From positions 34,904,780 to 34,968,779 of the forward strand of contig CM067309.1 of assembly GCA_034231615.1 (NCBI GenBank): a stretch of DNA of 64,000 bases, given 5' to 3'. The DNA comes from Meghimatium bilineatum. Lineage: Eukaryota > Mollusca > Gastropoda > Stylommatophora > Philomycidae. The notes below the pieces were generated by a model, which saw only the letters and a program-made list of their open reading frames with translations, did not search any database and was not told where the DNA came from. Positions 33,201 to 45,200 of this stretch are shown here, piece by piece. The first letter of the stretch is position 1, and the number at the start of each line of letters is the position of its first letter. The translations under genes were made by a program, and so were the position numbers.

Positions 33201-36200
33201 GCCGTTAACTCACGTCCGTCGTTAAACATACGCACCCACTCCATCACTCTAGTCCTCGACAAACATTTGTCACCATATGCTGCCTTCATTCTCCGATGAA
33301 TGTCTACTGCTTGACATCCTTCAAATGAAAGAAACTGGATCACAGCACGCTGATTCACTTTGGACGGGTTCGGAATCACACCCGCCATATTGTTAACAGT
33401 CTTCTGCAGCACATATGCATGCTGGGAAGATGAACACGTGACCGTATGTAAATTATTGGATACTCATTACTAGTGCAAAATGTCATCAATATCAGTGCGC
33501 TCTATCACGCGTGGTGTAACAAGTCCCGTTTTCATTTGAACACGCCTCGTATGTGTGCACCCTCTGTGGTTGGGAGGGAGCCAGAGATGTACTGTGCAGC
33601 ACTGGGGAGGAGGAAACGGACAGCACTGTTTTTTCCTATGGCTGAAACCCATCATGGAGGTACAGTGACTCAGGACGTGATAATCCTTTTGACTTGAACA
33701 TTTGGTTGCATGCCTCAAGCAATAGAGAAGTTTGGCATAACCAGTAGCCAATTGGTTACGGGGAATGAGCACAGTTAACTGTATCTTGGCTACAGTGGCT
33801 AGGAGCAGTGCATAGGTTGAAACCCACCTTCCTAGAGGTGTGATAGTTATTCTCTGGCTCTGTCCCTGGGTGGGCCAAAAATCCACAGACTTCCCAGCAA
33901 TATAATGCCATTTAATGGCATTATGTCAAAGGGCATGAGCCCATGGACTGCTGGATCAGCAGCCAATTAACCAAGACTCTTGCTGGTGCTCAATCCATCC
34001 TACCTAAGACCGGTGTCTATTTTGATTATATCCAGCCCTGTTGACTTTTATCTTTGTGTGAGCTTACGGTTTGTCCATGCTAACTTTTATGTCTGTCTCT
34101 GTTGCACATGTTTTGTCAACCAAGTAAGTAAAATCCTCCCACTTTTTTTGATCATGTCATCAGCTACTTTCATAGAGCTATCACAGATATTGTTGTATTT
34201 CAACACCTTATAGAAACACTGATCATGTCAGTACATATACAACATGGGCAGGAACAGAAGAGATATCGCTGACAGTGTACAAAATGGACTAGATCAATTG
34301 TCAATATGGTGCAGAACATAAACGCTGTGATCAATCCCTCGAAAGCAAATGTCGTCTGGTACTCCTTAAATAATAATCTGGTTAATGACACACTGCCAGC
34401 TGTTGGTTGCATGGGCTCATTCATTGAAAGAGAACAGGACCTTAAATATATTGGGATAATCTTTGATTGAAGTCTCTCATTTAACAAGCACATCACAAAT
34501 ATTATTCAGAAGGCTAGAAGAGGGATCAGTTTTATCAAGGTTATGGTGACCTTCGACATGCAGCAATGGGTACTTTTTCTGCTCCTGCAAGTGGTGGGGC
34601 TATCTGTAATAGATTATGGCCTCGGCCTACTAACTTTGTCACAGACACAAGTCGATAGATTGGAAAAAGTTCAAAATGAGGCAATGAGAGCGGTACTGGG
34701 GTGTACTAGAGATAACCCATCTCTGCTATGAGATTTCTGCTTGATCTCCCCAGCATTAGAGTGCGACATCAAGTAGCACAAGTTAAGTCGTACCTTAAAG
34801 TGACAGAATACAACCACCACCCATTACACCATCGTCTAGATGAATCAAAGGGAAAACATATTAAGCGTGGCAGATCATGGATGGCAGAGGCTGAAGACAC
34901 ACTGCGAATAGTATGTGAATTGGAAGAAATAGGAAAGGGCAGTGAATGGGTGGAGGTAGACACTGAGAAGAAATCACTGACTAAAGTAATAATACAACTA
35001 CCTAGATAAAGCGTGTCGAAAATGGACGGCAGTCAGGGCTCAGGATACAGTGCAAGAACTCCCCCAACTACACTCGAAACCACAAGACATAATTATTTAC
35101 ACAGATGGATCTGTTAGCAGAAACACAAATAAAAGCGGTTGGGTTTTTGTTGCCTACAGAAATGGCGTGAAGTTGGTTGAGAAATCTTCAGCATATTCTA
35201 CTGTCACATCGAGCATGAGGATGGAGATAGATGGAGTTACAGCAGCTCTTAATTGGTTGATAACTGATACATCAACACAAGCGGTAATACTCACAGACTC
35301 TCAAAGCATGTTGCGCAAGATAGAAAAGTTCATGCTAAGAAAAGAATGGTGGGACTTATTGAACAACTCAGTTGTCCAAAGCATTGCATGGATATTCTGC
35401 CCTGGTCATGCTGAGGTCAGAGGAAACGAGAGAGCCGACTTACTGGCAGGCAATGCGGCGATAGACGGCACATTGCTGAGGAGAGATAAAGCAGATTTAA
35501 TAAAGGCAGTAATAAATTCATTTCAAAATGCAGATGATGTCAATGAGGTTGAGAACGTACACATACAGAGAATGTTAGAAATGGGAGTATTCAGAGGTGA
35601 GGGGAGGAAAAGTAAATTTTTTTTAAAGTCCCGAAGATCACACAATCAACACTTGACCGGAACTATGAGTCTACATACACTGGGATGGCTGCTGGAGCGG
35701 AGGGCGGAGCACTTACGGTAATGTCCTGCGTGCTGTGAAGCCAGTTTCTAATGAAGAATCAAGAAGAATCAAGAATCAGCTACTTTCATAGAGCTCTCAT
35801 GGATAGTGTTGTATTTCAACAGCTTATAGAAATACTGGACTGTTAACAATCATTGAGGGAGTACGCTGAAAAACAGCTGGCTAATCAAACAAAATAGAAA
35901 ATTAATCAGTTTCTACACATAAAACACAATGAGACAACAACAATTGACTCCCTATACAATGTAATAGTACATTGCTGTTGAGGTCTTCCTATGAAAACAA
36001 GAGATTGTAGCGGGGGTTACCATGTGAGCAGGTTGACAATGGCACTTAAACTCTAGTTAGTAAGAGTGACTATCAACTCCACAAATCTGGGACTTTCTTG
36101 TAATGAATTTCTTTGTTTCCTTACAGGCCAGTTTTGGAGAGATCTGCTTCCAGTGATGCATCTTTTATTACTAAAATGAAAAATACAGTAAGTATCCATC

Positions 36201-39200
36201 TGTTAGCATGTACAGATTTTAACTCATTCTAGAACTAATGTTACTTATTCCTCTAGGGCCAAACACAGGCAGGTGTCATAGATTTCCATGCTTCGCATTT
36301 CATTGCACTTTGTTTTAGGTCTTCATTATTTCTGATACCGAAGGTGAAACTTTCTCTTGTAATAGTTCTACGTAGGGTTTCTCGTGGTCTTCGTTTTCTC
36401 TTGCCCTTTGGTGACCACATCAAAGCTTGAAAGGGAAGTCTTGTGGTATCAATTCGCAGCTCGTGTCCGATGTAATTCCAGCGATGCCTTCTAATATAGG
36501 TGGATACATATTCTTGTTTTGCTTCTTGCATGACAACTGTGTTTGATTTAAAGTCTGATCAATGGATGTTCAATAGTCACCTAAGACACGTGTTTCAAAG
36601 GTGTTTAGTCTTTGCTCTAGGTTTGATGTTGCTTTCCAACTTTAGCATCCATATGTCAATGTTGGAATCACGCAAGCATTTAAGATTTAGAACTAATCTG
36701 TAGAGTTACCTTAATGTTTGTGCCTGGACACTCAGGTATTAGGGAAAATGAAAGATGAGACAGACTTGTCATGCATAGCCACTGTGACTAGTGGTGGTTT
36801 CATGGTTTGTGCAAGTATTTTGAATGCAATCAAGGAGTTAAACCAGTTGGAAGATCTACGGTGTATTTTTTCTTCCAGGGCTAGAATGTAGGACATGGGA
36901 GTAAAGATAGGTGTTGCATGAAACAAGTGGCGTATAGAAATCAAAAGAAGTGTTATCAACCAAAATAACCACAGAAGCTTAACTTGTCTTTGAAGCATCA
37001 TATCATCGAATGGGGAAAATACCAAAGATATCCAATATAGATGCAACATAGCATACCAGATCTTGGAGCAGAACTCCTATTTTCAAAAATAAATATGTGA
37101 ACATGAACACTAAAACTGCACTATATAAAATTATCGTTATAACATCACTATGCTACCGATGTCAAACGTGGACACTAACAGCAGAATCCAAAACAAAACT
37201 TTTTACAACAGAAATGACTTGTCTATGTCAAATCCTCGGAATAATAATAAGAGACATTATTAGAAACGAAAACATCAGAAGACTAACAAACACAATGCCA
37301 ATTCTGGATTACATCAGAAGACAACAAATTAAGTGGTTTTAGCATGCTTCCAGACTACCATCAGGCAGTGCCCCTCAAAAAGCATTACAACACAGACAAA
37401 ATGGATACAAAGCCACGGGGAGACCTTGCAAACGATGGATTATGGAAATAAAAGTGTCATCAAAAACAAACATATATGAAGCACACAAAAAAACCCATCT
37501 CCAGAGAACTCATCTACCCCTGATGCTGCAAGGCACAAACTGGTATAAAGCAGAAAGAAAGACAGAACCGGAGCGGTCAGTTAACCACATGGTAAAGGAC
37601 ATACTGAATATGAGATCAGAGCACTAATGAACATGTCCGGAATGCCATGATGATGACCTGATGACCAACTAGTTGTAGAGTTATGCCAGTGACACTATCA
37701 CTCCTAGCAAATTGAACTACCTAGACAAGTTTGCGCTAGCAGGACTCAGACTAAAACCTATGGTAAAGTGTTATTGCCACAATCTCCATCTATTCGCTAA
37801 ACCCGTTGTTACCTTTCAACATCAGGGGTAGAAGAGTTTTCTGGAGATAGCCCTCTTGTGTGCTGAGTATATTGTGGAATTTGCCGCCTCTTTTCTTTCA
37901 GTGGTATATCATTTTCGTGGTCAGCCTCTAGATTATTGTCACTTATTATTATTATAACTAATAAATAGCAAAAATAATATCAATAACAAAAACCAAAGGA
38001 ACGCAGACTTTCTCCGTGTTACGGTTCAGTAGGGGCCTTTATCAAACAACAAACTAGGAATAACATATAAAACTGTCAATACAATTAGATGGTCTTACAG
38101 CCGCATCTCATTGTATTTGAAGAAAAAGGCACGTTTTTTTTACTCGCACTGTGCTCCATTTGAGGTAGTCCAAAGATAGCTTTCATATCTAAAAATGCCA
38201 CATCTTCTTCTATCCTTCGTCATTTACCCTTTACGTGTGTCGAGGGAGATACAATGTTCTTGTTCTCACTTTTCTGGCAGCTTCAGATAATGTTATTTAG
38301 TGTTCGTGTAATGTCTCTTTGATGTCGATCCAGCATACTCTAGGTCTACCCTTGGCTCTTCTTTCTGCTTCTCCTCTCTTCGTATATGCTTTATAAACTA
38401 ATGAATCACACTGCATTCTTTCCAGATGACCAAACCATTGTATCTGTTGGTTTTGTATGTATTGTAGAATTGATATGACACCCACTTTATACATCTTTAT
38501 ATACTAAACATGATTGCGCTTTTTTCTTCAGATACAATGAGATATGGCTGTAAGACCATCTCCTTGTATTGACAGTTTTTTAGGTTTATTTCTAGTCCAT
38601 TGTTGTTTCTTAATGAAGGTTCCATTGGACTGTAACAGTGAAATAGATCTTGTTCCTTTGTTGTTTTTTCTCATTGACATTTTTTTTGCTATTTATTAAT
38701 GTTAGTAATGAGTGACAATATTATTTTATCTATACTATGTTATCACTTGTTATTTTTGGTACTGCAGAACTTTCCACCTTGTTGGATACCCTTGGTCTGT
38801 TTGGTACTGCAGAACTTTCCACCTTGTTGGATACGCTCGGTCTGTTTGGTACTGCAGAACTCTCCACCATGTCGGATATCCTCGGTCTGTTTGGTACTGC
38901 AGAACTCTCCACCATGTCGGATATCCTCGGTCTGTTTGGTACTGCAGAACTTTCCACCTTGTTGGATACCCTCGGTCTGTTTGGTACTGCAGAACTCTCC
39001 ACCATGTCAGATATCCTCTGTCTGTTTGGTACTGCAGAACTCTCCACCATGTTGGATATCCTCTGTCTGTTTGGTACTGCAGAACTCTCCACCATGTCGG
39101 ATATCCTGTCTGTTTGGTACTGCAGAACTTTCCACCTTGTCAGATATCCTCTGACTGTTTGGTACTGCATAACTCTCCACCTTGACAGACATCCTGTCTG

Positions 39201-42200
39201 TTTGGTACTGCAGAACTCTCCACCTTGTCAGACATCCTCTGACTGTTTGGTACTGCAGAACTCACCACCTTCTCAGATATCCTCTGACTGTTTGGTACTG
39301 CAGAACTCTCCACCTTGTCAGACATCCTCTGGCTGTTTGGTACTGCAGAACTCACCACCTTGTCAGATATCCTCTGTCTGTTTGGTGCTGCAGAACTCTT
39401 CACCTTTTCAGATATCCTCTGACTGTTTTGTTATTTTCTATACTCTGGCTAATGCTGATTAATTTTTCCAGTCTGCATATGAAAAGTAGTAGTTGGTCTC
39501 AGGCTAGACTTGAAAGGAAGTCTTTCACCTAATTCAATTTGTGGTGTGATAGTAGTTGAGACTGGAAGTGATCAGATGTAACATATATTCAGTTTTACTA
39601 GGGATCATTAGTAGTAAAGACCGTCCATGTGTTGCCAGGACCTGAAAGGGGAGCAAAGAATAGTATTTAAGAACTGATATCTGCACTTAAAGCAGACTCA
39701 TTAGTGCTCAGTCTCTTTTAGCAGATGGTGAAGAGGATGTATGCTTATCATTCCATTATTCACAGATTTTCAGGTGATAATTTGACCCCTCTCTTAAGCT
39801 TTTCTGAATGTCCCACACTCGATCCCAAATTCCTTCAATCTCTGTAATACTGATTTGACAAGTGGATTTTCTTACGCTTTTCTGCAAGTCCTACACTTGA
39901 TCCCAAATTCCTTCAATCTCTGTAGTACTGATTTGACAAGTGAATTTTCACTCTCCGCTAAATGATCCACTATGCTTTTTAAGATTTCACCTTTGTCCAT
40001 ATTCAATGTGCCCACCACACAGAAAAAATAGTGATACTGTTTACCTTCCATGCATGTCATAAGAGGCAACTACATTGGTTTTGGGATGGAGTTGGCTGTC
40101 CCATCCCATGCAGGGTTAAAGTAACCCATAAGCCACGCTGAAATTAGATGTGTCAGGCCGAAAAGTGCAGATATAAAATATTGCAGCTATTCTGTATACC
40201 ATGACACATTGCATTCCTTTCAGACTGCATCTTGCTAATCTGCAGGAGTTTATGAGAATGAACGCAGAAGAATTACAAGTTAAAAAATTTGCTAGCAGAA
40301 ATATCAAAATTGATAGACATACAATATCCAGAATAGATGTCACAAGTATGGATACCTTTCTTTTACATTTGTTCTCAAACTCCTACAGGTCAGCAGGATG
40401 TAGACCTGAGAAAGAAATTCGTTGTTATGGTTTTACAGCTCAGCTTGCTACAACCAAATGGGACACACCAAGGATTCATTCACAAATTAAACCACCCCAC
40501 CCCAACTTCCTTACACTTAACAGCCAGTATGAAACACCCACATGAATTAGATAATAGACACAAATATTACAAGTACAACTACAGTCAAGCTGTTGCCAGC
40601 ATCACTTGTGATGAACAATTACCAGTGGTAGTAATGCTTGTGTTAGTTGCTGTCCCCAAACATATCACCTGGTAATGAAAGTTTGTAGGCACTTCATTTT
40701 TTTCTTCTAAATATGAGTCACGAGTGCAGGTTATCGTCAACTTACACCAGACAAGTCCATATATTCTCTAATCCCTGCCTCAATAAATTTATCAGAGTTT
40801 AACTGCTCAGAGTATCAGTTCATCCTGTCTAAATAAAACATCATTGTTATATATCATATGTAATAGGTCAATATCATTGAATAAAACATTGTTATATATC
40901 ATATGTAATAGGTCAATATCATTGAATAAAACATTGTTATATATCATATGTAATAGGTCTATATCATTGAATAAAACATCATTGTTATATATCATATGTA
41001 ATAGGTCAATATCATTGAATAAAACATTGTTATATATCGTATGTAATAGGTCCATATCATTGAATAAAACATTGTTATATATCATATGTAATAGGTCTAT
41101 GTCATTAAATAAAACATCATTGTTATATATCGTATGTAATAGGTCTATGTCATTAAATAAAACATCATTGTTATATATCATATGTAATAGGTCAATATCA
41201 TTGAATAAAACATTGTTATATATCGTATGTAATAGGTCTATGTCATTAAAGGTGAGGAAGGGAGTTCTTCAGAGCTACACCACTTCTAACATATGGATGC
41301 GAGTCTTGGGCAATCATTAAACAATTAGTAGAAAATTGGAGCCAACAAACTTGTGATTCTATAGAAGAATGCTGAGAGAATCGTGGACAGCTAGAATGTC
41401 TAACGAAGAGATGCTTAAAGAGTCAAATATGAGACAGGGAGGAGGGGGTTTACTTAATACCAGAAATAGGTAATATTTATTTTCTGGGCATGTTATAAGA
41501 CAGGAAGATCTGGAGAACATAGTTATAACGGGTAAGATAGATGGCAAGGGAGATCTGGAGAACATAGTTATAATGGGAAGCAAGATAACATGAGAAAATA
41601 TTAGTCGGATATCGTGGCATGGCAAAGATTCAACAACGGCGCTGATAAAAGTTATTGGAAATGGAGAGTTGTGGATATCCATGATTGCCTATGTCAGTCA
41701 GCACTGCACCTGATGATGATGCCATACCATAAGGTTCTCCTGGCTGTATCCAGGAGTTTGAGAACAATCAGAGAAGATATGGAAGATCGGACATACTTTG
41801 TGTTAGGGAATTTGAACAAGTTACAACTCAAAGTTACAACTATTCCGAAATGAAACATAATTGATTCAGTTATATATTATATACTTTTCTTATAACATCT
41901 TGTGTTACTCAATTGTGTTTGAGCTTTCAAGTGCGTGTCAATAGTCTTGCAGCTACTTCATTTCTGACATCATAATCAGTGTTAAATTCAAGATCTAGAG
42001 AAATCTGTTATAAAATGAAGTCAAGATCACACACATATACAACCTACAGGTGAAGATGACACCTGACAGAATGAATATTCTCAGATCTGATAGTGTGAGA
42101 TGCTGGAATTGTTCACTCTGAAAGAACAGACATTTTTGTAATAGTTTTATCATTATTATTTTGTCCTTCATGCAGCATTTGTTTGTTTTTTTTAAAGTGA

Positions 42201-45200
42201 ATATTTGTATTGATCACACGATGAACATGCATGTATAATATACGAAACTAAAGATAACTGAATATGCATATCATCATCAAGTGCCACCTCCACAACGAAG
42301 GTTGGCTGCAACATACCTCCAACATTCCCTGTCTTTTGTTTTGATGGTGCACTCTGCTAGACTGTAACCTGTCCATCTTGTGATGTTACTCTCCCACTTG
42401 TATATCTGTCTACCTCTTACTCTCCTCAGTTGTACAAAGGATGGCTGGTTGTGATGGTTCCATTTGCATAAGATTACCGAACTAGTTGATTTGTTGTCTT
42501 TCTATATATTGTTTGCATGGTCTTTGCTATCTCTCTGACGTCTTCATTTCTCATTTGGTCTCTTCTGTGACGTTTATAGCCTTTCTTTCTCAGGCATATC
42601 TCCCATGTTGTAATCTTTCTCAGGTGTGGTTTTATCAGGAGCAATGTCTGGCACTGGTAACATAACATTGGAATAAAGATTGTGTTTATTTCTTAATTCC
42701 ATTTCTTTCTTAACACCTTAATTATATTCTTAATGACATTATATCCAGACAAATTATATTGATTATTTCATCAGCATTAGTTGATGATTCATCAAGTATA
42801 CATTATATCCAGACAAATTATATTGATTATTTCATCAGCATTAGTTGATGATTCATCAAGTATACATTATATCCAGACAAATTATATTGATTATTTCATC
42901 AGCATTAGTTGATGATTCATCAAGTATACATTATATCCTAATCTGTTCTACCAATAAAAAGAGCCTACCATTTGAACAATCAGATTTACTAAGTTCACTT
43001 GAAATTGTAAATGTTAGAACAAACATACAAATGGATGATGTTATAATTTTTTTTGTACATCTCTACAAATTTTCATACAGAAATTCAATTTTAAATAGCA
43101 TTTCTGTCTATCTATCCATACGCTGTGTCCCTTGTTTGCCTTGCGGCGTCAGGGGGGGAAGAGTTCTCTAGAGATGGCCTTCTTGTGCGCTGTTTGTAAG
43201 CTTGCTCCTGTGGCTTCTTTGATTTCTGTGATCCATCTTTTACATGGTCTGCCTCTGGCTTTATACATTTTGGAAGTAGAGTATTTGAGAATTAAATAAA
43301 AGTGACTTTCGCTTAAATAACTGCAGTGTCTAGATTACTAAATTCCAAAATGTATTGCACATACAAACAGTCCCAGCATAGTTGTGGCATTTTCAGATGG
43401 GACAGAGATACACTGCCGGTGTCTTTCGGTCTTTAAGGATAGGTCACGGGTCTATCATGTCACAGATTTCTTGGTAAAGTGTTTAAACATGCAGTTCTCA
43501 ACCAGGGTCTCAGGTTTCAGCATCGGGAGTTTAATCGGAACCAAGCCATTTCTTCTTCTGCATTAGTTTTCAGACTCCTGCAGATTCACAGGATGTAGTT
43601 AGGAGAGCAAAATATGTTGTGCCATGGTTTACAGCTTAGCTGCGATAACTGTGCCTTTCAGTCTGACACCCCCTGCTGCAAAATTACTTCTGGGTCACTT
43701 TTTACCCTCTATGGATGAGACAGCCAACTCCATTTCTTCACCTCCTTAGTTGCCACCTATGACATGCATGATAGCTAACGATGTTGCTATTCTGTGTGCG
43801 GCTCTGCAACACACAGGTACAATCAAACCACTGCTTGTGATTCATTCGTTGCATTACTCTATGTGATCCTGTGTGTGTATATCAAGCTCCTTGTTATACC
43901 ATTAGACATGAGAATAGTGTGATGTTAGCTACCTTCTTCATTGTTCTTCAGTCGAAGATAGACCTGATGTGAATTTTATCAATGAACTGTACTGTGGTCA
44001 CCGCGTGGTCAATGGGGAGCCGCGTTAGCGCAGTGGTTAGCGCACTGGCTTCGCATATGAGTGGTCCTGGGTTCATTCCCCAGCTGAGGCGGAAATGTTT
44101 TCAGATCGCAACGGCTCCCAGGTCGACCCAGCCTTAAATGGGTACCGGATTAATCCGGGAAGTAAAGACTGCGAGGGAGAGGAGATGGCTACCGCCCTCA
44201 TTTGCAGAGCCTGTGAAATGTGAGATCGCTAACATCTCACACCCCTACGGCATTAATAAATGCTATGGGTTACTTTACTTTTTTTACTGTGGTCACCAGC
44301 CCTGAGGTAGAGCCTTAGAGCTTGTCTATCAGAGCTATTTCAGATGGCCGTAGTTTTCTTCTTGTGTACAGTGGGCAGTTCTGTAAAATATGTTCTGTGT
44401 TTTCTGGAAATTGTCTTGGCACATATCAGTATCATCATCATCTGGCGTAGGCGGTCATGGTTCTCCACAGCTCTCTGTCCACAGTATTATGTATCAGAGT
44501 CGTTGTTGTTTCCTTGTCGTGCCAGGTTGTCAAACTGTCTAATATTTTCTCACGTTGTCGCCCTCTGTCTCGGTTGCCTTCAGTTTTGCCTGTTGTGACT
44601 TCTCTAAACCTGCCTGTCTCATGAAGTGGCCAAAAAAAGAAGATTGCCTTTTTCTTATATTGTTGATTAAGGTCCGTTTCGCATTTGACTCTTTCAACAC
44701 CTCTACATTAGTTTTTATGGCAGTCCATGGTATTCTCAGCATTCTTCTGTAGAACCACATCTCTGTTGCCTCCAATCTCCCACTTTCCAGTTTGTTATAT
44801 ATCAGTATCACAAATCAGCATCACCAATTTCAAACTTCTTGTATATGTGTTGTTTGAGTCTATTGTGGCCTGTTATCAATTTAAAAATAGTTTATTCCTT
44901 ACTTGTTAGGCACCTATATGAAATTTGTAACCAGCAACAATATAGCAGCCATTTTTACTGTTTCCAAATGTGTTCTGGTACCCATTTCCTAATTCTGGCA
45001 AACCCTGCAATAGTTAGTGAACTTTTAAAAATATTTAAGTCAGTTCAGGAGCTACCATTTGCCTTGTATTTCCAGGGCTTGATGGAGAGAAAAGAATAAC
45101 AACATTCCTACTTGCCAGAAAAGAAGCAAGAGGCAACTAAGGAGGCTTAGGTGATGGAGTTGGCATTCCCATTCCATAGAGAGTCAGATGGGCAATACTG

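Noticed and set aside
33470..33886. 138-codon minus-strand frame
   Set aside because: It crosses the mariner right end and unrelated intron sequence. No domain is seen.
38699..39462. 241-codon frame of the 45-bp satellite
   Set aside because: All three + frames and the - strand stay open in the array, as expected from a 45-bp unit without stops. Nothing indicates selection on one frame.
44003..44100. Functional tRNA gene
   Set aside because: A- and B-box-like motifs are tRNA-derived, but the anticodon arm does not fold properly and the unit is embedded in a SINE with target-site duplication.
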